A stretch of 35,000 bases of DNA from Symsagittifera roscoffensis (taxonomy: Eukaryota > Xenacoelomorpha > Acoela > Convolutidae): the NCBI RefSeq assembly GCF_963678635.1, contig NW_026970817.1, forward strand, positions 1-35,000, given 5' to 3'. Below are positions 10,188 through 20,340 of this stretch, in pieces (the first letter of the stretch is position 1; each line of letters opens with the position of its first letter). The notes under the pieces were generated by a model that was not told where the DNA came from, searched no databases, and saw only the letters and a list, made by a program, of their open reading frames with translations. A program made the translations under genes and the position numbers.

Positions 10188-10346
10188 CTTTGAAGATTGG
10201 CGTTTCGACTGTTTTGTGTTAGTAGCTATTTTGGGGATCTTGAAACTGGCATCAAACGGCTCAATGATAGTGATGGAATCAGAAGTTTTTGGGAAACTTT
10301 TTGGGGGCATCAGATTTGTTAAGTCAATTAGTGACGACTCAGACAT
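10188..10346 (-). CDS. Isolated first coding exon (53 codons)
   Basis: Starts with ATG at 10346 (codons MSESSLIDLTNLMPPKSFPK) and stays open for 53 codons to SKRQSSK. It ends precisely at AAG|GTGAGTAG, a near-perfect splice donor at 10188/10187, after which the frame soon meets a stop. The peptide is Ser/Thr/Lys rich with an acidic stretch (ITIIEPFDASFKIPK) and looks like the disordered N-terminus of a nuclear protein. An AATATAAAG box lies about 85 bp upstream. No downstream exon is visible to the left before the repeats, so it may be a broken gene or the 5' end of one with a long intron. No family is recognised. Confidence 0.45.
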
Positions 10347-10424
10347 CACAATGTTCTTGAGTCAGTTGAGTATAAGAATATTCCTAGTAGTTAGATAAAG
10401 GGTCTCGAAGTTGTCAAATAAAAC

Positions 10425-10440
10425 GGCTGCAACTTTATAT
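10425..10440 (-). promoter_or_regulatory. TATA box candidate for the 10346 exon
   Basis: On the minus strand the sequence CCAATATAAAGTTGC lies about 85 bp before the ATG at 10346. That spacing leaves room for a transcription start about 30 bp downstream and a 5' leader of about 55 bp. Only the motif and its position support this. Confidence 0.3.
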
Positions 10441-10479
10441 TGGCTGGAATAGTTTCCTATCAAAAGTATTATAAAACAT

Positions 10480-11558
10480 TCAATCTGAAAGAACACAATT
10501 TGGTTTTATAACTATCGCAACTATGCTGAACAACAACAGAGCAAAGCAATATATTCAGTCTATCAATAGAAAATAACCAATATAAAGTTTAACATTAGTA
10601 CAGCGATGTTTAGATCGATTCATTTGAATTTGCATGGAAGCCAATGTCTTGAGAATTAGTTTTTCTAAGCATATTTTTTCCTGGATTTATGCAAAACAAT
10701 ATGCAATAACTTCAACCAGCTCGATTGATATCAATTTGGAAGATAGCCATGCATGATTGGCGCTTTTTTTATAACTTTAATCCAGCTTGAGAAAACTGGA
10801 TCAATAGGTAAACTTTTTATTCCGCGGTTTTTTCGCGCCATTTCCACGTTCCTATTTGGAAAAAGCTTATTGCGTAACTTTCGGCAGATTAATTTCAATT
10901 GAACTCAAAAAGTGAATATATACCTAAGTGCATTCATAAATGCCTTAATATGTATGAAGGCACATCTGTAGGTGTAGTTATTAGATCATTTTAGAATTTT
11001 TTCCCAAAAAAAAAACAAAAAAATCACCAACTTCACTACGTTCATTACTCTTAATAAACTTAAAACTGCATGGAAGATCACCATTCGATCTACAGATTCG
11101 TTTTTATATGTTTCTGAGCGGAAAATGTTGTTCCTTCTTTCATCTACATAAACTGAACATAGCCAACTAACAGTTGGAAAAGTGATGAACGCAAGGAAAC
11201 TGAAAAAACTGACTTGTTTTTTCAAGAGCATTCAACTTTTGCCTTAAAGCTCTATGAATTTGTAGAACAATTTACTATGGACACTTTTTTGTTAAAATTA
11301 ACCCAATTTGATAAAATTGGATCAATACGATCAAAAATATTTCGCTGGGAAATCTGATAATTATTTTCCATTTTCGAAATCAAAAGTCGATCACGTTTTT
11401 CTTGACCTTTACACTTTTGCAGTTCAATAATGGATTTTGCCCTCCTTTTAACAATGAAAATGCACTGAACTAAAGAAATCACAAGTCAAACCGCGAAAAA
11501 TCAAAAGCGAACGAATAAATTTTAAGACTTTTTCCTGAAAAAAAAACAAACAAAACAA
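10480..11558 (+). repeat. Repeat family R, two units
   Basis: Unit a has hairpin 3 at 10782-10799 (CCAGCTT-GAGA-AAACTGG, one mismatch) followed by ATCAATAGGTAA, then AAAAAGTGAATATATACCTA, GGCACATCTGTAGG and CTTCACTACGTTCATTACTC. Unit b has hairpin 2 at 11163-11177 (CCAACT-AAC-AGTTGG) and hairpin 3 at 11303-11320 (CCAATTT-GATA-AAATTGG), then AAAAGTCGATCACGTTTTTC and GTCAAACCGCGAAAAA. Unit b is cut at about 11558 by element M. Its likely continuation (AAATCAGCAAGACCTATAAA) appears after the second M copy at 13126. Confidence 0.65.
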
Positions 11559-12086
11559 GACTGCTCGTATCAGGGGGAAGCCCTGAATGTTCCGACTGCC
11601 TTTTAAGGTTTATGGAGCAGTAGTAATAACATTAAAAAAATAAAATGAAATAAAATAAAATGAATTTTTTTTTAATTCGAAATTTTTTATGAAAATCATC
11701 CCCCCACACGCCATATAAAGTACAAAAAGAGAAATTTCGTAACAAATCAATTATGGCAATTAAGCTTCGTTCAACCAATTTAGAACAATTTGTAGGACGG
11801 ATTAAATCTCCGCTTACGCGTTAATAGCGCGAAATACATCGCGCGTTAATTGTCCCAAATTGGTCAAAATGGCCAAAATGGCAACCTTTAAACCCTCATA
11901 ACTTTACGAAAAATGATCACAGGTGAAATATTTTTTCAAGTTTAAGCTCAGGACAACAATACCTTTTGAATGATATGAAAAAATTCCGTCAAAAATGGCT
12001 AGTTAAAAAGTCGAAATTTGTCTGAAGAAAAAAAACCCACCCCGAGCACAAATATTCCGTTACTTTCGTATCGAAAGTCGGAACAA
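11559..12086 (+). mobile_element. Element M copy 2, full length (~528 bp)
   Basis: Starts GACTGCTCGTATCAGG and ends AAGTCGGAACAA. A short terminal inverted match is TGTTCCGACT near the 5' end and AGTCGGAACA at the 3' end. A perfect 3' subterminal hairpin ACTTTCG-TAT-CGAAAGT sits at 12062-12078. The 5' hairpin that is perfect in the 29889 copy is degraded here (GGGGGAAGCCC). A central GCG-rich pair (AGCGCG..CGCGC) lies near 11826-11850. Non-coding; a MITE-like or other non-autonomous element. Confidence 0.8.
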
Positions 12087-12597
12087 TAAAATGCGGATTT
12101 TGTCTTTTGCTGAATAATTCTGCTGTTAAAGCAAAACTTTCAGCAAATGGCTTCAGATTGAGCTAAAAGTAGCACGCAGTCTTCCAGTTTTATGACAATA
12201 GCTCAAAACCATTCGGGAATGGTTCCATTGCGAAAGCTAAAACAATTGCTCTTCCTCAATCTTAAGTTCAGAGGGGTCGAATTGCTTCGCATCTGTTTGT
12301 GATGTGGCAGTAACTGCAGCCAGTACGAAAAAAAAAGCGTTGCAAACGTCGGAAAGAGCTAAAAGCGGTCCAAACGATGACCGGCTTTGTAGGAGCACTA
12401 GTGCTACCTATAACATTAACAGTGGCTTCAGAAAAATCATCAACCGGGCTGTGAAGGCAAAATTCATTTATGACGTCTGTTGGAGACTTGATGGCTACTC
12501 ACTAGAAATAAGCAAGAAGACAAACCTGTAATTTCAATTTGGAATGAACATTGCAGGCGTAAGCGCAACACTGGCCTTGACGATATATATAACAATA
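12087..12597. other. Unique segment between two M copies with overlapping open frames
   Basis: About 510 bp between same-orientation M copies. The plus strand is open from about 12241 to 12531 without ATG at its start, reading TKKKALQTSERAKSGPNDDR in the middle. The minus strand is open from about 12409 to 12243, ending FDPSELKIEEEQLF. Both look partly coding, so the strand cannot be chosen, and no family is recognised. It may be an exon captured between the repeats. Confidence 0.2.
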
Positions 12598-13125
12598 CTG
12601 CTCGTATCAGGGCGAAGCCCGGAATGTTCCGACTGCCTTTGAAGGTTTATGGAGCAGTAATAACTTCAAAAAATTAAATGAAATAAAAGTAAAATTAATT
12701 TTTTTTTCTAAAATTTGAATTTTTTTTCAACGAAAATCATCCCCCCACACGCCATATAAAGTAGAAAAGGATAGATTTCGTTCCTTGTAACAAATCAATT
12801 ATGGCAAACAAGCTTCGTTCAACCAATTTGGAACGAATTATAAGAAGGATTAAATCTCCGCTTACGCGTTAATAGCGCGAATTATATCGCGCGTTAATTG
12901 TCCCAAATTGGTCAAAATGGCAATCTTTAAACCCTCATAACTTTACGCAAAATGATCACAGGTGAAATATCTTTTCAAATTTAAGCTCAAGACAACAATA
13001 CCTTTCGAATGATTAAAAAAAATTCCGTCAAAAATGACTAGTTAAAAAGTCGAAATTTGTCTGAAGAAAAAAAACCCACCCCGAGCACAAATATTCCGTT
13101 ACTTTCGTATCGAAAGTCGGAACAA
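12598..13125 (+). mobile_element. Element M copy 3, full length (~528 bp)
   Basis: Same length and layout as copy 2 and over 90% alike by eye. The 5' hairpin TCAGGGC-GAA-GCCCGGA is at 12607-12623 and the 3' hairpin ACTTTCG-TAT-CGAAAGT at 13101-13117. Copy 2, the 510-bp segment and copy 3 together interrupt one unit of repeat R, so the three may have arrived as a block or by successive insertion and duplication. Confidence 0.8.
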
Positions 13126-13540
13126 AAATCAGCAAGACCTATAAAAGAGTACTCACTACATTCATTACTCTTAAAACCTCATTGCCAATTTTAACGAAAT
13201 TCGTTCATTCATTACAAAGATTCACAGAATTCATTTAATAATTCGCATAATTTTCATGCTTAACTCCATCGCCAAAACTGATGAAACAAAAATCTCCGAG
13301 TCGATAGTAGATATCTGAAATTTTACAAATTCCACTTTCGAAACTAGAAGCCCATCACGTTGTGTTCTCTTCATTTGCTAGTTCGTAAACTGAGAGCGCA
13401 AAATACCTAACTCTTAGTAGAAGAAATTGAATTGAAATCAAAAAGTGCATATATACCTAACTGCATTTGCAGTAATCTATATGAATGCACATCTGTAGTT
13501 ACTATAGTCCATGATAATTTTAGTTGAAAGCTCAGAAGGT
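13126..13540 (+). repeat. Repeat family R, unit interrupted by the CACTA transposon
   Basis: Begins AAATCAGCAAGACCTATAAA, then GAGTACTCACTACATTCATT, the TATA and start-site-like part of the unit. A second unit follows with TTCCACTTTCGAAACTAGAA, AAAAAGTGCATATATACCTA and GAATGCACATCTGTAGTT. The R sequence then breaks off at about 13540 and resumes at about 20476 with GAGCAAAAAAATCAGTCAGA plus CATATAAGAG, which brackets the transposon. Confidence 0.6.
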
Positions 13541-14157
13541 ACTACTAGAGTTGCGTCCAGAAATTCTGTACGGGATGGAAAGTCTAGTGCCCGATTGCAA
13601 TACACTTGCTTATTGCAAAGGTAACACGCTAAGATTTCTTATTTTTTGAGTTTCTTTTTGCGCATCAAGGTTTTCGGCTGAGGTAATTTTGGCTTTGATA
13701 CCGATTGCTAATTATATACTCAAACCCAATTAACACCCCGACGTATCTGGCGTAGAGACAAAACTAATGCTTTAGACGGCAGAGGCGGCTTGAATCCGAC
13801 CGGGCGAGTAAAAGAGAATGAGACAGAGTAAAAAAAAGTCGAAAAAAGTTTTTAAAAGTGATTTTTTTTGCAATCCCGATACAAAATCAGTTGTTTATGT
13901 CATAACCCAATCTGAAACCATGTAGCTAGCAGCAAAATTGCTAAACAATTTCAATACTTATGTTATGGACAACAAATATATTATAATCATTGTTTCTCAA
14001 AGTATGCTCAAAATATTTTAGGTATTTTATGAGCAACAAGCACATCAAATAAAAATCGACAATACTAAAAGCCATCAGGTAGCGGCGGAAAGCCAATCCT
14101 AAGATTGGTGGATAACTTCAATTTTCGACAAACAAATTACCGCGAGCAAGACGAAAA

Positions 14158-17100
14158 TTAATCATGTTCAAACATATTAATGAGTGGAACAAGATATATT
14201 CTTTCAGATATATCAACGCGCAAGAGTTTTTCGGTCACAGAATGCAGATTGATCAGAGCAACACGGGCAGATTCCTTCACTTCATGGAACGAATAAATAG
14301 GCAGATCAATTTTTTTTTCGCATTGATATGACTCCATTATCTCGAAATGTTGGATCATCACTTTTTCAGGACAGCCGCCAATAAAGAACTGTATTTGACC
14401 ACAATGTGTTGCATTATTCATTAAAAAAGTTACATAACTATTGATCGCAGTAGAATGGAAAACTGAGTCAAGCTCAAAATAAGTTAACTTCGCATTGCTG
14501 TAGAACGGCGTAAATTCATTTCTAAATTGGAAGGGCAACCTTGATTTATCCAAAACAGTTCTTTTAAAACGTTTTGTAGTGTTTCGAAATTGATGGCAGA
14601 GATCTGCCAGAGCGTCTTCTGCCACATTTTGTTTCAAAGTTTCTTTGTTTCTATGGTACCTCTCTATAATAAGAGGAAGGATATTTACAGTTCCGGTGAA
14701 TTTTGACTTCAGGAGATAATTAGCTGACTCAAACATTATCGACGAGCAAGTCCAGAGAGGCCCAAAGTTTCTAACTTGCCATGCAAGGTGATTCAAGCTG
14801 TGAAGGTTCGGCGAAAATACAATGTCAGTATATGCATCTTCGGTTTTTTTCAAGAACAATTGTATTAAAATATCGGCAGCTTCTACATACTTACTGGACA
14901 TCATCAGCAAACGAATTGCATAGCTAAAAATGGAGAATCTTTCGAAAAGTTCTTGAGGCGCTTTCTCTTTTAACAAGATCGGTCCAATGTACAGGAGCCA
15001 GACTTTGAATTCGTTTGCTTTGAAGTGCTCCAAATCAGACAGTGGTCTTACACTTCTTTTGAAATCTTTCGTTAGCTGAAAAAATCTTTAATTAAAATTT
15101 CAACTCAGTGCAAGTGTTTGTGAGGCAAATATATACTTACTTTGATTGATGCAGCCAAGTCGTCTAGTTTTTTTTTGTCTACGTTTGCAGTTTTCTTCGC
15201 CACGACACCAAGTAAGACTTTTGTAACACCAAGATATATTTGGTGCATACAATCAACCGGAGCCGTCAATGGTAAACCCTTCAAAATTGCTGAAAGTTTT
15301 GTCGGCCCTTTAACTCCTTTATTGGGCTTATTTGTAAGACTCACTTCTTGTAGAACTTGATGATGCGTGTCATTATCCCTCATTTTGAAGGTTCTATTTG
15401 GATAATACCGAATGCCTTCTTTGAAGTCCGATTCAGCATAACACAACGTGCATCCGAATTTCGCTCTGTGATGATGCATGTTGAGCATAGCTGCTGTTGC
15501 TGGCATATCCGAAATTAAGATTTTGACTCGAAAAATCAAGCGGTAAGTGCGTCCTTGAAAATTGACTGAGCAGTCAGTTGTCTGAAGTTCTGTTTGGAGT
15601 TCCTGAAACAGATGTAAAACAAACGTTTCAGAGAAGTCCCCTTTCTTAAACTAACAATCATAACCTCAGATGACATTTTCTAATGCCGAAAAAAAGATGA
15701 CCCACAAATTTTATGGAAAACTGCTAGGAGTGTTCAGTTTTTAAAAATCTTCTGCAAAAGGACAATTTCAAACTGCAGTACATTTATCTGCCTTCAATTG
15801 CTGAATTTTGAAACAAAAAAAATAACCTGAAAAAGCTCATTCCAGTCTGGTTTGTTCTTTCCATACCACAGTGTCGCGAGTGTGATGTTTTTATACATGC
15901 ATCTTTTCATGGGGGGAAGATCAGCAATAGCCAGCCAAACGGGCCACAGGGACTTTGGATTACATTTGAATGCATCTACGCCGTCTGAGTTCAGAAGCAA
16001 GTGGACTGTCAAAGTTTGCAAAAGATGATTAAAGGGGTTCCCAATTTTGAGATCGGTATTTTCTTCACGAGTTGTTGAAAACTGAAAAATTTTTCTGACG
16101 TTTGAATTCACAATTTGTTTCAACTCAGATATAAAGTCGAGCTGCCATCGCTTTCCTAGTCCCGAAATTCTAATAAATGACACTTCGCTGGCTTTCACCA
16201 CATGATACTGGCGCTTTAATGCCTTAAAACTAGGAATGTCGCTTTCGGGAAACGCTGTCCGAATCAGCTTGAACCAATTATTGGCTTCAGCGTCAGAAGT
16301 TCCGTGTCGAGCAATCAGGGCGTTAGCACAAAGAACGAAATTTGACATTGAACTGACATTTTGTTGACTATCATCTACATCTCCACTGCTTGACCTATCA
16401 AAAGAATCATTTCCCAAAACGTCAATTTGTGACAAACTGAGATCCATTATTTGGTTCTCAGCATCTTTCAATATAGGCGAAGAGGCTAACACACCCAGCA
16501 GCCGGTTTTGATCAAAGTCCTCTGTTGCGATCGAAGGAGAACTTATCACAGCATCAGCAACAGTTTCATCAACATTGTGATCCAAAGTTTTGTTATTAAT
16601 CTGGATTTCAGATTTCGAGACAGAATCTAAGCCATTTTGCTCTATCGAGTCAAAGAAATTCCTGGTTTCAACATCGGAGCAATTTTCTTGATCGCTATGT
16701 TCATTCGAGCTATCTGAATAGTGCTCTCTCATTTCATATTGAACAATCTTTTTTCGTTTTACTTTCGGCCCATTCGACCGATTAAGCCTATACCTTCGAT
16801 CTTCAAAGCGCATAACCGTCTCTGGCTTCAAGCTAATTCGATGGCTTTGAACACTTACTTCATATCTTGACGTGCAAGGAGTAGAACAATGAAGCTGAGT
16901 ATAGGGACATTTGCAAGAAGAATTTCCAGTTTCGAAAAAGTTTGGACCGTAATACACATTTAATTCTGTGTAAGGTTCAATGTCTTTCAGAATCTGCAGG
17001 CCCACACATTTCATGTTTTTGTGCTCAGTGACGACATATTCGCAGTTCGGGTCGCATGAATGATTGACAAAGCGAACAGGACCCACCATTATGCGCATTT

Positions 17101-17530
17101 GAGAGCATAAGTCTGTAGGCGCAAACACAGAGACTGGTTTGATTTGATCTTCGAGGAAACTTGGAACCCGTTGTATAAGAGCTCGCAATTCAGGAATCCT
17201 GAACTTTTTCTTAGAGTTATAGCAAAGCTTATGCTTACCCTCATAGAACAGACCATATCCATTAAAAGTATCAAATTTAATACTGTAGAAAGAATCTTTC
17301 ACTTCCTGATAACAATTGCTTAAAATCTGCTCGTACTTTTGGGCGTTTTTGTGTTGAGTCAAAAGTTGTTGAAACGATTCAAAGTTGAGGTGCCGCACTA
17401 AAGATACGGGTTCTCTTTCGCCATATTTAACCATACGCTTGCTAACATACGCGTCACAGTGTGCCAAAATGAGGCAGTTCTTTCCTTTAAGAGATGCTAT
17501 GTATTGCGAATCTTCCTGTCGAATTTCCAT
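14158..17530 (-). CDS. SET-domain/TNP2 CACTA transposase, three exons, 1027 aa
   Basis: Exons are 17530-15827, 15602-15141 and 15075-14158, joined by introns CAG|GTTATT..TTTCAG|GAA and AAA|GTAAGT..TTTCAG|CTA. All junctions are phase 0 and give one continuous protein. I start at ATG 17530 (good context) because the frame upstream has no ATG. Residues about 75-220 are a SUV4-20-like SET domain: MVGPVRFVNHSCDPNCEYV (148-166), LKDIEPYTELNVYYG (181-195) and a cysteine-rich post-SET CKCPY. An acidic, Ser-rich linker (260-395) follows. The transposase core has HLLLNSDGVDAF (D516), SLWPVWLAIADLPP, ISDMPATAAMLN (D600), a CTLC zinc motif (619-622), PVDCMHQIYLGV (D685) and GPLWTCSSIMFES (E838, candidate catalytic glutamate), as in TNP2 families. 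Expected role: DNA cut-and-paste, with possible histone H4K20-type methylation (inference). Confidence 0.93.
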
Positions 17531-17790
17531 ATTGAAACTACTGAAAAAAGACCACCTTATAAACTGTTCGAACACTTTTTATGCATTAATGTGCTTTCAG
17601 GATTCAATTGTTATACTTTTACCCTCTAAAAAACATCAGCATCAAACTCAATTGATATGGTTAACAAACTTTCTTGAATGAAAACAAAAGGTTTTTGCAA
17701 GGCAAAGTTAAAATAAGGTTAAAGCGCCAAGTTTAGTGTTTTCAACATTTTCCAAAATAATTGTTCGACTTTTCTCGTGAAAGCTTGGCT

Positions 17791-18615
17791 CTACTCCAAA
17801 TCGTCTTCTATCACGGTTGTTGTTTGCAGTTTTTCTGCCACCATTCTTTTATGTTGCTCATTTAGAATTTGCTTCAATTTGGCAGGATATTTGCGACGAT
17901 ATCCAACTCCCATCACGTTTGCTGCTTGGCGCGCTTCGGAATACGCATAACTAGCTTCCAAAGGATACTTGAGTTCCACTACTCGTCTGAACAGTTTTTC
18001 TTCTTCCTTGGGGATAGGCGTTCTGCTCAATACACTTTGTCTCTCACAACCTATCATTTCCACCATTAACCTACAATCTTCATCTTTTCCGAACATTTTT
18101 GTCGCCAAATGTCGTCCAAATTTACTTGGCTGAGGAACTGCAAAAACTGCCATTAGATTAATCCATTCCCCGTCCTTCTTATACCACACCACTTCTTCCG
18201 AATTGTTCACAGGCGAAAGATTCTCACCATTCAAATCGATTGAAAGGAATTTCAAGAATTCCAAGTTATTAGCCTTTTCCGCTGATCGAATAGCTTTAAG
18301 TTTCTTTCTGTGGTTGTTGATTTCGTCATTAAGCCTTCGTTCAAGTTCCTCTATCAAACGCTTCTTGCCTTGACTTTGGAGAGGAGTAGAAGAAACAATT
18401 TTCCTGGGTTCCGAATTTTCAGTTCTTTTCGAAGTTCCAGCAATTAACTGCAAAGGAGTAATATCCAACTCACCTGATGCCTTTTTCACATAAGGCTTCA
18501 CACAAGATCTCTCATTTGGTAAAACTTCCGCAGCAACTTCTGCTTTTGATTTCCGGACGATCGTTATTGGCTCATCCTCCGATTCAGATTCAGAAGTGCT
18601 CAATAAAAATGACAT
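17791..18615 (-). CDS. BEN-domain protein 2 of the transposon (274 aa, single exon)
   Basis: ATG at 18615, TAG at 17791, no intron. The N-terminus is acidic and serine-rich (STSESESEDEP, residues 6-16), a typical casein-kinase-type patch. Residues 83-125 form a charged, probably coiled-coil segment (KKRLIEELERRLNDEINNHR). Residues about 140-230 fit a BEN domain: VVWYKKDGEWINLMAVF, then FGRHLATKMFGKDEDCRLMV, then a helical KLFRRVVELKYPLEASYAYS. BEN domains bind DNA or chromatin proteins. The protein is paralogous to its upstream neighbour (shared FGR-LA--F---EDC pattern). It starts 212 bp after the BEN1 stop and ends 260 bp before the transposase ATG. It could serve as the sequence-specific end-binding partner that TnpA is in plant En/Spm; that is inference. 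Confidence 0.8.
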   Translation of the reverse strand: MSFLLSTSESESEDEPITIVRKSKAEVAAEVLPNERSCVKPYVKKASGELDITPLQLIAGTSKRTENSEPRKIVSSTPLQSQGKKRLIEELERRLNDEINNHRKKLKAIRSAEKANNLEFLKFLSIDLNGENLSPVNNSEEVVWYKKDGEWINLMAVFAVPQPSKFGRHLATKMFGKDEDCRLMVEMIGCERQSVLSRTPIPKEEEKLFRRVVELKYPLEASYAYSEARQAANVMGVGYRRKYPAKLKQILNEQHKRMVAEKLQTTTVIEDDLE

Positions 18616-18827
18616 TCTTTTTCTTTAAAAAAAATTAACTTGAACAAGTTTCCATGATGTGATTAATTTTGAGGTTTAAGCTGAGAATTTTATGAGACAG
18701 AAAACGTTAACCATCAAAATAAATTGATGAAAGTCATCACAAGTTGAATGAAATAAAAGAGCTAATGCAAGGTACAAATCGGGAATGAAAAAAAGCACCG
18801 AGTAAAGCCACCTGATTTTTTTCAACT

Positions 18828-20340
18828 TCATTTTTCGACCTTTTCTGGGTAGTCTCCAGCCATTTCTAACCCGTACTGATTGCCACCTCTTATGGCGATT
18901 TCAACTGCTTCCGCTGTTCCATTAACAAAATTTCGTTTTACAACTTCTTTAAACAAATTCTCCAAATCAGAGGATGCCGCTTTTCTTGATCCTTTTTTGT
19001 TTATCTTCACGCCCATACGTTGGTTAATGAGGAGACAATCCTCCTCTGCATTGAAAATAACTGCAGCCAACTTTCGTCCAAAAATCGATGCACCTTCAGA
19101 GGGATCCAACGTCATTAAATCAACCATTGAGTCGCCTTTCCCAAACCAGACGGGCTCTCCGCTTTCACGTTCGGGCAGTGGCCCAAGCTTACAGGATGCA
19201 GACGGTTTACTCTTTTTCAAGATCGAGGCAAATCTATCTTTCAATTTTTTATTTTCCGCGGCTGACTTTGCTGCATGCTCTGCATTGACCTTGTTAAGCT
19301 CGACAAATTTTGCCACTACAACAGCCACAATCTCCTTTGCCTCCAAACACTGACACATTTTTTCGACTTCCTTTAAACAAACAAGGCTACCTTAATTGAA
19401 AATCTAATTTGCCAATTCAAACGCAGTTTTGGATACAGTTCTTCTTTTTTCTGCAATTAAAACCTCACTTGTCTTTTTCAGTTCAATTTTTTTTTGAGTC
19501 ACAAACCTACGCTAAACATAAGAATACTAGCCGAAATAATGGGCGCTGAATTGTCTAGCAGGTTGACATTGGGCTCATGGTCATCTTCCAAATTGACTTC
19601 GGGATCTATCCTTGGCTTCTTTTTGTTAACCTTTTCATCAGCATGTTTCACAGTCTTCCGTTTTTTTGCCTTGCCTGACGCCACAATCTTTTCTACAGCT
19701 GCAACGCTTCCAACATCTTGCCGGTCTTCATTTTCAAAACATGCAGCATTTTCTTTGTCACAGTCACGATCTCTAAACCAGATAAACACAAAAAGATGCT
19801 TGTAAAAAATGGATTGAAATTTTTGGGCAAAAATATATTTTTTAAGAACTTGCTCTTTTTTAACTTGCATGTTAACAATTTCACAAAAAGCTGAAATTGA
19901 AGAAAAAATTCAACGTACTCTATGAAGCTCACATGTTTGAGCATCACATCTGGCTGTGCTCTTGTCCTCTCCTTTATTTTGTCGTGTACCACCTTTTCGA
20001 CAACCATCAAATCTTTTGCTTCTACTATGGCACTTAAATAAGCATAATCGGTTATCTCGCCAAACTTCAGGAGAACGCTATCTCCTGGTTTGAGGTCTAA
20101 TTTAGCAGCAACACTCATGCTCTTCGGCCACCGACAATTATTATATTGGAAATTGTTAGAGACATCATCTCCCGGCATATGAAAGACCCATCTTTTGCTC
20201 GCAGCTTCTTTCACAAGAGATAAGTATTCGTTATGATACGCATTCTGGCTATTAATGCCCTTCGCAATTCGCTGACTCCGCGCATTGATTGGACCATTTT
20301 GCTGGCTATCAAACTCTGGGTCAAAAGCATTCGCATACAT
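18828..20340 (-). CDS. BEN-domain protein 1 of the transposon, three exons, ~412 aa
   Basis: Proposed exons are 20340-19933, 19798-19511 and 19370-18828. Donors are CAT|GTGAGC and AGC|GTAGGT; the second acceptor is TTTAAAG|GAAGTC. The exon 2 acceptor is uncertain. The stronger TTTAG at 19773 would break the frame with every donor I see, while ACAAG at 19799 keeps it (288 nt). Exon 1 (ATG 20340) reads LDLKPGDSVLLKFGEITDYA, perhaps an SH3- or Tudor-like fold. Exon 2 is basic with nuclear-localisation-like KAKKRKTVKHADEKVNKKKP. Exon 3 begins with a coiled coil (AAENKKLKDRFASILKKS) and then a BEN domain: PVWFGKGDSMVDLMTL, IFGRKLAAVIFNAEEDC and LENLFKEVVKRNFVNG. The ATG lies 10 bases after TTTTTTCAG, so a 5' leader is probably spliced on. 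Confidence 0.75.

Noticed and set aside
11559-13125. An LTR retrotransposon or TRIM with the two M copies as LTRs (each could be read TG...CA)
   Set aside because: No primer-binding site after the first copy, no polypurine tract before the second, no matching target duplication outside, and solo M copies start at different points.
13147-13160. CACTACA as the left terminus of the transposon
   Set aside because: The string belongs to the TATA module of repeat R (similar at 11033 and 9287) and R sequence continues to about 13540, so it lies outside the transposon.
17531-17575. Extending the transposase N-terminus to 17575
   Set aside because: That start is GTG, not ATG, and lies across a good TTTTTTCAG acceptor; ATG at 17530 has a better context.
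18880-19353. Plus-strand ORF of 157 codons opposite BEN protein 1
   Set aside because: It is antisense to a BEN-domain exon with clear family motifs, so it is a shadow frame.
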